Source: Caprimulgus europaeus (taxonomy: Eukaryota > Chordata > Aves > Caprimulgiformes > Caprimulgidae). From it: DNA of 64,000 bases. This document shows positions 36,991 through 49,100 of the stretch, one piece after another. The stretch's first letter is position 1. Each line of letters begins with the position of its first letter. A model generated the notes under the pieces. It saw only the letters and a list, made by a program, of their open reading frames with translations, ran no database searches and was not told the DNA's origin. The stretch is from the NCBI GenBank assembly GCA_907165065.1, contig OU015524.1, positions 57,267,295 to 57,331,294 on the forward strand. The letters are read 5' to 3'. The position numbers were made by a program, and so were the translations under genes.

Positions 36991-39900
36991 CTGTTTTCTG
37001 CAGAGCAGAAAAATTTTTCTTCAGGAAACAATACTCTATGTGAACAAAAAGAGTTTTTCTTTTAAGTCAGAAAGTTACTGTGTTTTTTTTTTTTTTTGTT
37101 ACCCTCCAGATTCTTGTCAAATCATTTGCTTTACCATTTCAGAACTGCAGCCCACATTCATTAGCATTTTAGATGTTTATCAAAGGAACGATCCAGTATC
37201 TGCCATGCAAGATTATAGCTCAAGCTTCATTTTAAATTCAGCAAGAAAAAAGACCCGAGGACAGATGAGAAGAGGGACGTGCACTTTGACAATCTTCTTC
37301 ACAGATACACCCAAATTAATCCTATTTGGAGCAAAATTTGATTAATCACCAGAGGTGGCAGCTTTAAGTTCAGTGAAATAGTTAACTCCTCTGACAAATT
37401 TTGGGGACCTCTTTGGCACAGCCTTTCTGGAACACAAATAAAGAAGTGAGGCAATACAAATGAGGCAGCAGATAACTTTTAAATATTGGGGGTTTTAAAA
37501 AGCTCCTGTTTAGTAAAGAGATTGCTGCCATATTTAGGTGTTTAATTTTGCACTTCAACTTGTTATAACAAAAGACAAGATGGCAAAGAAGCATCTGGAG
37601 GTAACAGAAAACATCACTGTATTTATTTTCTTTTTGCAGTACATGAGCTTGTATATTGCAGGTAGCATAATTAAAATAATTTGCCAAGTAAAGGAAGAGA
37701 ATTGTTTCCTGATTGTCTGCCTGGCCTGAGAAGGTTGATCAGGTTATGTCTGTGTATGCTTGAGCCTTTGTGAATATACAGAGTTTTTGTTTCAGAAATT
37801 ATCTTTTTGACACAGGTAATTTTTAAAAGACTCTGACCATTGTCCTGTGTGTACAGAAATTTTTGGTGCTATAGTACTTGCTGAACATTACCATAATCCG
37901 ATAATTCTTTCAGCCCCCAAAATCTCCTACTTAGAATTTAAATTTTAATTATTCTTTCTGTCCTTTCATTCAATTGATCAAGATCCAATGTATTGTTTGT
38001 TTAGTAAAACAAAAGAAAAATGCATGAGATACATCTGTTTCACATCTGTGTTAAAATTAAGGAATGAAATTCAGATCATAACACATGCAGACTATCTTGC
38101 AGAATACATTTTACACTTTGGATCATTCTTTTTCTACCCAGTACATGCAGCAGCACTGAAGACTTGCAAGCTTTCAGAGGTGTTCAGAAGAGAATTTCAC
38201 CCTTTGACTTCACTGGCATTGCACTGAGGTACTTTACAACCTTGTATGCTCAGAGACAGCTAACAACAGGTGTATACTATGCTTCGATACCATCTCCTGT
38301 CTTCAGGCAGTATTCTTGAAAATAAAATATCCATTTCTTCTATAACTGCAGTAGTTCCCCTTTTGCTGTTGCTGCGTTGATCATAGAGTAGATATCTTAC
38401 TTCATCCCTTGATGAGAAAGAGAGAGTTGTGGTGGGGTAATCAGAAAAGGGGAAGCAGAATGAAGAGTCCAAGAAGGAGACTAGGCGAGAAAGGGCCATG
38501 CAATATCATAAGTCAGCTTTTCCTGTCCTCTTTGGCGCATCAGAAGTTATGATAGAGTGGAAAGAAAGGAGTTACACCAAATCTCCCCAGTCCTTGATGC
38601 TAAGCTTGCCTGCAACTTCTACTGTTAAATTAAACAAATGAGTTCTCATCCTTGCTTCTGAACGGCATCACAGTGTCACCATTCAGCCCTGCTCCTTCAG
38701 TCAGCCAACCAGATATCTCTCATTTCACTCCTCTAAAAGTGCCAGGCCAATGTCTCTCACTGGAAGTTCTTCCTCCAAGTCGGGTGCTTTGCAGCTGCAG
38801 CTTCTGATTTTAAGTTTCTGAGGTTTTGAAATTTTCAAACATCTGACATGACTACCATAGATAGAAGTCCAGCCTTTTCTTCCTCACCCATTTCTGAGCT
38901 ATGCAAGCAACATGCCCTTGGCTGTTAAGACTGGGTCTCATTGATACTGTCTTCCACTTTCCTTCCACATCCATAGGAAGCCCTCAGGCTCTGTAGGTGT
39001 TTCTTTTTTACAGTAAATGCACACAAATGGCTCAGAGGCAGCAACAGCAAGGAAGCAGAAATATCTCTGCTTACCAATACCTATTAAGACAGGGAACCTT
39101 GAAAACTCTATGAATATGATACAAGGCTTACAAGTTCTTTCTTCATCCACCTTCACCAAAATCTTCAATATAACACAGGTTAAAAGAGAGAGAAGAATTA
39201 ATTTAATTTTTTTTTTCTTTCCTTCTCTCACAACTAAACTTCGTTTGTCAGGGTAATGTTACTTCTTACTGAATGAATCTTGGATTGCACAGGCTGAACA
39301 CTTTCATGTCTTGCTTTGCTATCCTTCCTGGAAAGCCCTGGTGAGATAATGTACCAAAATACTAAATTAAGAACATTATTTTCCTAATTTGACACCTCAT
39401 GCAATGAGGTCTGTTTTTTAATCTCTGCTGAAATTCTCTTTGTCTGCACATAGATTCAAAGATCTTCTGAACCAAAAATTTGCTTTTTATGTTCCCAAGA
39501 GGAATTTACAAGCCCAGTATTTTCTTCTACCCTTACAAAGAATGGCATATTGCCTATTCTGAATGTACTTCTCTTCAGAAAGAGGATTTGCAAAGGCCTC
39601 CATTTGAAGACACTCCCAAGATAGAATTGTTTTGGTTTTGAGTGAGGTGCTTTTGCTTCATCCTCCTCAATGTTCATGGCCTGCAGTAAGGAGGAGGTTT
39701 TGCCCTTCAGATTTTTTCTCTAAATTGCTTCTCCTTGTCTCCAGTTGAACATCTGAGATCTTTGAAACCAAAGATTATCACAAACAAAAATAAGATGCCA
39801 TCTTATTCTCTCAACATAATGCAGTTTGTTTTTCATCAATTGTAAGAAAACATCAGTCTTTATCACTCACGGTTCACATATATTGAGCTCTATTTCTTCA

Positions 39901-41970
39901 TTCTCTTGGCAAAACATCATCTTCATAGTATATTAATGGCCTATTTTGGGGGCCAAGACAGTACCCTTTCATCCTTCAACAGACACCTTTGTAAAGTGGA
40001 CACCTTTTGTCCTTCAGAAAATAGGCTATCAGAAAGTATTGTAAGAGAAATCAGAAGCCTCTGCCCCAAAAGTGTAATTCATCTTGCATTATTTTGGGAA
40101 TAATCTTCTATCTTCCTCCTGGTCACCTCTTTGGCAGTACAGATTCTAGCTTGCCAGGCTCATGAGTTCAAATGGGACATCTTTTGAGCCCAAAAGTTGA
40201 TTCTCTTCAGAATTTATATGTTCATATGCTGGTGGACAGCCTTCCTTGAAACTAGTTCAATGATCTAACATGTTTGTTCCCAAATGCAGCAAATGAGTAA
40301 TAATTACCTTTGTGATCAGAAAGTGCCCCAGTCACTAAACCTACTGTCCAATGCTCTAATTGTAACCATCATCATATGTTCAGCAGGGAGGTGAGCATAA
40401 CTGACTATAAATTTACCTGTCTACTTGCAACATACTATCAGAAAATTGCTTTACAATCACTTACTCTTCCCGGAGCTTTCCCAGCACTTTCTATTTCCCT
40501 TTTATAGATTAGGTTAGGTCAGTAATTGTGGAATGTGCAAAAACTTTGTATATAGGTTTCTCTCTGGTCTGCTTCTATCGTGGACTTTACTGGCAAATTA
40601 TTTGCTTTCTTCTGTTCTGGTAGGAACCATAATGTTGCAAATTCTTATTGGCTTTATAACACATGAAAGTAGAGTATGACAAAAGGAATTACTGGGAATA
40701 ATTTTCCATTCTTCAGTTTACATCTTAACACCAATGTAGACAAAGTCATGAATAGTTATAGGAAGCACTTTAGAAGTGTTGCATTACATTGCCATGTTCT
40801 CTGTGTGAAACTCCCCTTGAAGTCAATAAGAGTTGTGTATGCTATTCAGTGGCATAATCAGGCAATAAATTATGAAAGCTCTGCAAATACCAAACATAAC
40901 AAGCCACAAACAAATGACATGAACAAGTGACAAAACTACCCAGCATTATGCCAGTAAAAGACTTAAAGCTAATATTTTTGAAAGTTATAATATTCCTATA
41001 GTTTACCTCTAGCAAAGGAGTTAGGAGGAGAAGCTTACCTTGTTGTACACCTGCCTGCTGCAGAGTTCCCAGTCTCTTCCACTCAGACAGTGAATCTCAG
41101 TTGCAACTGTGATGGAAATCTGGGCTGAACAGAGACTTATACACTCCAGCATTGCAATGTTTTTCTGTTCCAGGACTCCTCGTATGTGCCTTTGTTGGGG
41201 CTCGAATTTAATTTTCAGAAGTGTCAAAAACAGATCTAGCATAAGATAACATTTTAAGTCAGTGATAACACCACATGTTTGAAATCTCCCAGAAATTTTG
41301 CTCCAGGAAAAGCTGGTTACAAGAAGTGCCTTTGAAAGCATAGGGTTTTTTTCACAGCACATTTTAAATAAAATATTGAAAAAGAATTTTCCAAAATGAC
41401 CATTTCAAGCCTGTAATCCAAAAAGGAATTTACTAAAAAATTCAGAAGATCTTGACACTTACAAAAGGAACTGAGAAATGTGAACCTTGTGTTGACTAAA
41501 AGTGACATTTTGAAATTGTTCTCTCAGATCTTAAAAGCCAATTAAGAATAAACAAAGGATCCCAGAGGTCTGAGATTGCTCTAGGCTTTAAAGCTGAGTC
41601 TAACTTACAAGAAACAAGATCTTTGTAGAATACAGCCCTACTTCTCCTCAGAGTATTTGTAATCACAAGATGAATGTGTGCTGAGATGCTACAGCTGCTA
41701 TCAGAAGCCAGTAGTTTATCACAAAGCAATGGAAAACTGGCTGTCATTGCAACAGTTCTTCTACCTTCCCATTCAGGGGGTTCACCTGTGGTATTCCTTG
41801 AGCAGTAAGGTTTCCAACTCTCTCTATGAAAGCTTTCTTAACCACTTGGCAAACTAATTCTGAAGACCAGGCTGTAAATGGGGGTGTGGAGTTTCAGTCA
41901 GCCTTGCTTTTAGAGCAGTGGCAGACTGACCACAAATCAAGTGGGCTGATTCACCCTCTTCCAACAGCTA
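36991..41970. other. Non-coding DNA, no gene recognised
   Basis: A second, weaker cluster of AATTAATCC and TTTGATTAATCACC words lies at about 37310-37350. Around 40800-40865 the words CTTGAAGTCAATAAGAGTTG and GGCATAATCAGG recall a dispersed repeat family of reptiles and birds, but the match is short. Frames such as 38938-39231 (-) and 41021-41362 (-) are anonymous. Confidence 0.45.
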
Positions 41971-41998
41971 CTTTTTTTTTTCTTTTTTCTTTTTTTTT
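41971..41998. repeat. Polypyrimidine (mostly T) tract
   Basis: An unbroken C/T run, almost all T, directly abuts the G-rich motif to its right. The strand asymmetry therefore switches from pyrimidine to purine at 41998/41999. Confidence 0.9.
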
Positions 41999-42030
41999 GG
42001 GGGGGAGGGGTGGGGCAGAGCGGGGTGGGG
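41999..42030 (+). other. G-quadruplex motif
   Basis: Five G runs of four or more: G7, A, G4, T, G4, CAGAGC, G4, T, G4. This satisfies the canonical quadruplex pattern with loops of 1, 1, 6 and 1 bases, which predicts a very stable fold. It does not lie in a recognised promoter or in a CR1 copy. Confidence 0.85.
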
Positions 42031-43570
42031 CTAGAATTAGTTGAGGCTACTTTCAGGTTACTTTATTTGAGACAAAACCCATGTTTATTTCCCAATCACT
42101 CTTCCTTATTATGAAAAAGAAATCACATTGCTGAACAGATTTCAGTTTTCCAATATTCTGTGCTCCTTCCCCAACAATAGCAATTGAATTACCAGCAAAG
42201 TGCTATGTTCCCTTGTCAGAGTGAAGGCTGGCCAGCCAGTGGTTTCATCATTAGCTCCTGATGTGACTCAGGCAGTGAATCAGTTTGATGGATGTTTGGG
42301 TACTACTTGGAGAGGAAGAGCACTCAACAGAAACAGAGGAGAAAGGGCTTTGTGAAGTGGGCAAACAAATCCTGTCTGAGCTTGTTTTAAACTGTGTTTG
42401 GTACCACAGATATCATGTAAGACTTCAGGGCTGAAAGCCAGCATCCTGTCTTGTGCTGAGTGGGCTGTCACTCCAGACCAAGGAATTGTGCCACCAAAGA
42501 CAGGAGGCTTGATCTCCCTCCTCCCAGGCCTTCTTGTTCCTCCTCCTCAGAGGGAGCAAAAGGAAGAGTCACTTTGGGAAGCAGGGAGCAGGGGAAAAAC
42601 TAACAGGAGGTATCCCCCTGCCATCTGGGGGTAAAGACGTGCTCTCCCATTGGGAAAGTAATTCTGAAATTTCCCTCTCCGATCTCTGGCCTCACTGTCA
42701 TGTTGTTGAGCTCTCTGCAGGAGCCATCTCTCCCATGATATTTTGGTTTCACTTTAAAAATGTGACTTTGTAAGCAGATAAACTATTTTTCATTTCTGGA
42801 AAAATCCAGGGCTCTTACTGAAACAAAGCACTGTACTAAATACTTGTTTCTGATCATTTATCTTTTACTTGCAGAAAAAACATAGGTGTGTTCTTCATTG
42901 ATATTCATTTGGTCTTTCACGAGTTCCTTAATTTTCTTCACAAAAAATAAAAGGAAGATAGAGGGAGAGGGGAGATATATTGTATAATTCCCTCAAAATA
43001 TTTCATAGATAAGTAATTTTTTCCACAATTCAGTGGTGTGGACAGCAAGAAAATTTCTGTTACTGTGTTAGCAAATACAGAAGCATTTTCCTTCAGTCTA
43101 TGCTTTCAAAAAGACAGTGTACATTTTTCATGGTTGAAGAAAATTATTGAGGAGATTTAGCCAGCAATAGACTTAGACTTATAAGCAGGTTCTACATTTA
43201 CTTGAATTACTTTTATGTTTACCAAGACAAATGTTGCTTACCTTTATATTTCTGTTTACTATTTACTGGTTTATACTGTCACAGTAGTTGTTTTATGTGG
43301 AAGAGAACATTAAGTATTTTTTCATTTTACGCTACGTGTGCATAGTTATCCCCAGCTTTAATGCATGTACTTTGTAAGTTCTCCTCAGCAGACTGGAAGG
43401 CCAGAAATGCAATACGGCACTAGGACTGGACAAGCAAATGTGACTGCTTATATCTGCTCCAAAGTAACTTCATGCCTACTCCAACATACCACTTTTTATC
43501 CTCCTATTTCCAGGACATTTAGATTCTTCTCAGCATTTGGTATTAGTTACTCTGTGTCCAAGTTGCCCAG
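42031..43570. other. Non-coding DNA, no gene recognised
   Basis: A GC-richer patch at 42440-42760 has overlapping frames on both strands without a motif. The rest is AT-rich and featureless. Confidence 0.5.
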
Positions 43571-43609
43571 AAACAAACAAACAAAAAACAAACAAACAAA
43601 CAAACAAAA
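43571..43609. repeat. (AAAC)n microsatellite
   Basis: About nine AAAC units with one interruption (AAAAAAC) in the middle. Confidence 0.9.
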
Positions 43610-46096
43610 GTTTTATGAAAAAAGCCAAGATTTTGAAGTTGGTTTTGTTACATATTTGGATAAAAATTAGATCTTCAGAAATCTCTTACAAAAATGACAT
43701 GGTAAGACTGGGCCACCTTTCAGTTGCCAACAGTTCAATGGTTAGCCCACTCACCTACTTTACCTAGAGCACTGACCTTATTTTTGCCCTCTCTCACCCC
43801 TCTAGAGCAGAGGCTAATTGTTTGCTCTCAGACAGGTGGATAATTCCCTTCCAAATAGGGCTTGAGAAACTTTACAGAGGTTTCAGTTTGTTAAAATGTC
43901 CCGGCCAACTCTGCATCATTAGGTCCAGGCTTATGGCTCTGATTTCTGGGGAGTCTTCTACAGAAGTCCTCACAAAGGTATTTCATATGTGTATGCTCTC
44001 AGAAAGAGTCTCTTATGAAACTTCTGATGAAAGTTTCCTAGAGCTATTAAAGATCTTGTTTTTGCTTAATACAGTCTAGATTTGATTCTTCCCTAACCAT
44101 TTTCTAGGTCTCCCAACAGAATAATATTTTGAAGACGTGCTCAGAGCATAATTTGTCATCTGGTTTCTAAATAATTCCAGCAAAGCTCCTCTGCTCTTTG
44201 TGAAGTTGGTAAGTCATTTTGCACATGTTCTTTGTCTAAATGAGATACATTAATCCAAATCCAGCTCATTGTCGCCAGTAAAGGGGTAATGGTGATAATT
44301 TTTTATGTTTCTTTCTTGGATTCATTTAGATCTGTAGTCGAATACAAGTTGTTGGTTAGTTTGTAGTGACTATTTAATGAGTAAATAGAATAACGGTGAG
44401 AGAGAGATGTTTCATCTGTTTTTATTTTCTGACGGAGCTGACAGCTAGAGTGATATCTTCTCCTTCTTTCTTCTTTTGTTATGGCAGTGCTAATCATACC
44501 ACACAGAGACACATTTGTCATTATATGTAATTATGTGCAGTATATTTACATTATAATATTTTATATTGAAGAGGCATAGATTTCACAATGTTTTTACTCC
44601 AAATTCTTTTCTGCTACAGATTATTTCAGTTTATTCATATTTATAAATTATATTTTAAAGTATAATAGCACATAAATTATAATAAAATAGTGATTTGGAA
44701 ATAGGAGCAACTAGAAAACTATCTAGATGACTGCCTAACTTCTAACAGGACAGCATTTTGTTAGTGCATAGAAAGGTTTCCTTGGGCTTTTTTAAAGTAC
44801 AGAGAGTGACCACAAGTTATTAGGAAAAGCTATTGTTTCTTATGTGACTAAAACAGGTCTGAGCAAACCTTGATCTTTCAGAAACCTTTTGAAAGATCTC
44901 TTCCTCTGTGAACCTGTTACTAATCCCAACAGCAATGAATTTTCCCCTCTCTCTCATCACTGCTCCACTTTTTTCCACTTCTTCCCCACTTTGCTCCAAC
45001 CCAATTAGCAGATTAGCCAGCAGGCTGTGGAGCCTGAAGAAGTAGAAATTAAATCAACTTTCATCACATGACAAACTAACTGTGGAGTTACCCAACAGCA
45101 CATCCATACCCACGGAGAGTCCCGTCCTTAAGGACCCCCGAGGGTGGGCAAGGAAATCAAAGGTGCCATCAAAGACTCCTTCAAAGTTATGGCACTACTC
45201 TCCATGGAAATAACTCCCAGTGATGGTGTCGGGATGATGGGGTGGTTGGGTGACACGGTGTAGGGCCAGCAGCAGTGGGAAAGTGAGGGCCTGCATTAGT
45301 GTAGCCGACCACTAACGAGAGCGTGTTATAGGGCTGAGCAGTGCAGGTGAGAGGCAGAAAACAGCAATAACCACAGGTCACGCACAGCTCCCACACACGC
45401 TGCCATCAGCAGAAGGAAGAAGTTATTTAATTGCTGGGGGTTTTAACTGTGTAGTTGCAAATGCGGGTAATATGATAGCGGTGACAAGGCAGATGTAGTC
45501 AGTAGTTTTTAGCAGATCAAGGTAAACATCATTATTTAGGCAATAAAGGTATGTTCTAACTAGAGCCATTTCTCTACGTTGGCGTGCTACCACAAGTTAA
45601 TTACCATTCATTTACTAGCACATCGTGATAAATATTTTACCTACATGTGAAAGCATCTTCAGAGGTCACTTTTGTAGAATTCAGGCTACTTGTAGGAGAT
45701 ATACTAGGGAAAAGATTGTGGGATGTACTGTGTAAATTCTATACAGTAGCTTAAAACAAGCTATATCTGCACTTGAAGAAATGAGAGTGACTGAAGAAAT
45801 CAAACACCTTACCCTTACAAAAGAGGAGTGAGGAAAGGGGGGAACACCTCAACTATTGGACTGCCATGGAACTGCTCACCCCACACCTCCTGGACTCTGA
45901 CAGAACCCTAAGATCTATCACACACTTTGAATATTTTCACCTCAAATACAGACCATCAAAAGTCAGCCTGCACACAGAGGATCATACCAATGTGAAGTTT
46001 GTTTCTGCACTCACAACAACTGACAGACCTGCCTTACCTGTCCTGTTGCTTTCCTCTCACTGTTAGCTCAGCATCTTACTGATGACATCCTCCTTA
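43610..46096. other. Non-coding DNA; a CpG-retaining stretch near 45.1-45.7 kb
   Basis: Around 43725-43770 the words CAATGGTTAGCCCACTCACC hint at a tRNA-derived ancient repeat, but too little matches to call it. The stretch from 45100 to 45700 keeps more CpGs than its surroundings and is partly listed as a regulatory candidate. A 12-base palindrome GTCCTTAAGGAC lies at 45124-45135. No gene is recognised. Confidence 0.45.
45430..45680. promoter_or_regulatory. Candidate conserved non-coding element
   Basis: Non-repetitive sequence with several surviving CpGs (ATGCGGG, TAGCGGT, CTACGTT, GGCGTGC, ATCGTG) inside AT-rich DNA. It also has homeodomain-like AGTTAATTACC and AT-rich TGATAAATATTTT. Unmethylated or selectively maintained CpGs in such a context often mark conserved regulatory DNA. 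There is no direct evidence of conservation here. Confidence 0.22.

Positions 46097-46156
<60 letters not shown>
46097..46156. repeat. (AAT)20 trinucleotide microsatellite
   Basis: Twenty uninterrupted AAT units, then GATG. A perfect run of this length is expected to be polymorphic between individuals. Confidence 0.97.
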
Positions 46157-46158
<2 letters not shown>

Positions 46159-49100
46159 TGTAGTACAAAAACATTGCTAATTCACTTTATTATTAATCCA
46201 GTCATGCTGATAAAGACATTCAGTGTTAATATCTTTCCAAACTAATTAAGGTTTGAGGCTTTCTTTTTCCTTATCTTCATGAAATCAGAGAAACAGAGAA
46301 GATCCAAGAGATGAAAAGATCTCTGTGGAGCAAAGCAGAAAAGCTGAACCATAAAAAAAGAAGACAACCTAAAAACATTTCAGAAGAGCAGGAAGGTAAA
46401 GGAAACATTTAACAAAAAAAAAATTTTCATAGTAGATAAAAAAAAGATAATTTTAAAATGCGGCTACTTATATTTATAGATCATTGCATATTTTTCTGGG
46501 GTTTTTTTGCACTACTTTACTTCAAAATTATTGTACATATTTTGACTGCTTGTTTTCCAAATAAGTTTGAAGAACATGCAGGAATATTCAGCTAAGCACC
46601 AATATCCTGTAAAATTTCCCATCGTCCAAGTGATAAACACACAGAAGGTCAAGACAAATACGTATAGAAACATAGAATAATTTGCCATAAATAGTAAGGA
46701 TGTTGTGTCATCTCATTCCAGCTATGGAGAACATGCCACCAACGTCTGGGAACTGACTCACTTTTAAGCTGCAGGGGAAAATTAATTTATATATATCTAC
46801 TCAACCACATACTGTGTCATGTTCTACCTCTTCTGCTTCAGACAGCCTGCTGTGGCAAATCATTTCATGTCTGCTATGCCGAGAAAGCTTATTTTTAAAA
46901 TATATTTATAGGTTATACAAAATAACTTCTAATGGGACACTGATGTTAATCAGCTCTAAATTATAAGAGTTCTGTGGTACAAAGAAAATATAAAAAAGAG
47001 GTTGGTAAGGGATGATTGAATTCATACTGTTCTCCTGCTATATTCCACTTGTTCTTTTCATTTCCGTAACACAATTATTTAGTAGCTGCCTCTGGTACAG
47101 TTTTATACCTAAAGCGTTGTCATAAAATATTCAGAAGTTCTATATTTTAATACTGCTGAGTAAGTACTTTATTTTTTTCTCTGGTGATTATAGTATGGAG
47201 CTGTATTCCTGTATGAAAGGCTAAACAATAGTACAGAAATACAGACTTTATGCTTAAAGTTTAGCAACAACATGCACACACACTTTTGAGGGCATGTAAA
47301 TTTTGAAAGGCCAGGTACCGTCAGCAGGTACTCTGGCAGGTTGAAGTCTCTAGGGAATGGCACACTGCAGAAAAGAGAAAGTGAAAATATGCACAGCTCT
47401 GCTGATTTATAACAAGAAGTGCTCTATGTGTCTGCTCAGGGAAGAGTTGCTCTTGCTGATTACCTCCTCAACATTTTACCCCTGCAGACCTCATTTGTGG
47501 GTCCAGTCCCTTCCACATGCAAACAACACTGCACGGGTAGGAGGATGACATGCTGCTTAGTGTTTGTACAGGCACTTCAAAAGTGCCTGTTTGCAGGAGA
47601 TCTCCCTGCATCTCTGCCCCCCACAGAGGGGCACGAGGTGGGAATTGCCTGCTGGTTTTCAACAAATGTGCACCTCCCAGAGATCTGTTTCTCTCTTTTC
47701 ATATGCCTCTGAATGCTGCTACCTAAAGAGTGTTTCCAGACTTTTCCTTTATTTATAATGGCTAAACCTTTTCTGGGAGTGAACAAAGAATTCTGCATTA
47801 TACAACAAATATTAGCTACAGTTTATATCTGTGGCAGATTGCACCAGTCATATGAAGACTCTGTCATCTTCAGTGCTCAGACTTTAGAAAGCACAAAGCG
47901 ATTCCAGTTTTAAGTGCCTTGTCTGACTAATGTTCATATGATATTAGGCTGAGAACTGATTTGCTAAGAGAGTGATGTATGGAAACAAATGAACCAAGTG
48001 GTTCCTACTCCAAGCTCTTGGTGATATACAAATGTCTAAGTAGAAATTGTTCCTGGAACAAATCTGGAAAACTGAGTGCTTCTAACCCCTAGTCAATGAA
48101 GAGGACACAATACTATTAGCTCTTCAGCATGGGAACAGAGAAATTGGTTCAGATAGAGAGGTTACTGTGGGGGAGCTGAGGCTCAGAGAGATGCTTCAGA
48201 CTGCAGACTCTAAGAGGGAGAAGCATAATAAAGCTTAATGGAAGAAAACAAGTAGATTTCAGATATTAATAGGAGTTTTGAGAACTGAGTGATCGTACAA
48301 CCTCTTTCACCCAAGTCCCCTCTGGTTCTCATGGCTGGTATTGAGCTTCTGGTCTGGAAGGCTGCTCTGGTTTCCACAAAATTTCAAATGACAATGCAAT
48401 ATTCTGGACGGAGGGTTTAATGAGTGTTTTCAGAGTTTCTTATGGTCTTCAAGAATGATGCCCAGATGAGCTTTAAACAGAATAACTGTGTCTGGGAGAC
48501 AGTAGTTCAGGAGTGAGTGACCTGCAGAGATGTGTCAAAGCCTGTAAAGTTCTCCTGACTCCCAAATACTAGGAAATAAGCAAACAAAATTTGTGCTGAG
48601 GGGCAGTCAGGATTTGGGCAGAACACAGCACCAGCTAGGTAGTGCTTCATCTCTCCATTACCATGACATCAAAGGGACATCTGTAGTCCTTCCTTCTAAC
48701 CTCTCAACTCTCACCATGCTGTCAACAGTGCCTGTCAGCAGTCCACAGGTCTTTCATTTCCAGCAGATGCCAGACACAAACATATTCCTTTTGTTCTTAA
48801 CCCAGTACAATAGGTTAAACCCTTCACCTTGACATCAGTAATGTTAAAGCAGAAAACTTCCCATGGAAAGTATGTTCAGATGTGCTGACACCTTGAAATA
48901 GTTATGAAAGAGCACATCAAATTATTATCCAGCTGCATCTTGATTGTCATTAAATGTGGCTATTATTATGTTTTTCAGTGAGAAAAGGATTTTACAGTGG
49001 CAAAGACATCTCTCCCAAATCATATTTTGATTTTTTGCAAGAGTATATTTTTTCAAAATATTTTGTTTTTATCTTAGCCCTCCATCCCATCCTGTTGTAG

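Noticed and set aside
40790-40870. CTTGAAGTCAATAAGAGTTG, reminiscent of a reptile/bird repeat
   Set aside because: The match is too short and diverged to annotate as a copy without a library search.
43725-43770. tRNA-like or SINE-head-like words (TGGTTAGCCCACTCACC)
   Set aside because: Only one box-like block matches. No B box, cloverleaf or CCA-adjacent structure follows, so neither a tRNA nor a SINE can be supported.
46660-46760. ACATAGAATAATTTG... resembling the antisense start of a CR1 3' end
   Set aside because: The diagnostic 'GGTTGGAAGGGACC' block does not follow. The likeness is limited to a dozen AT-rich bases.
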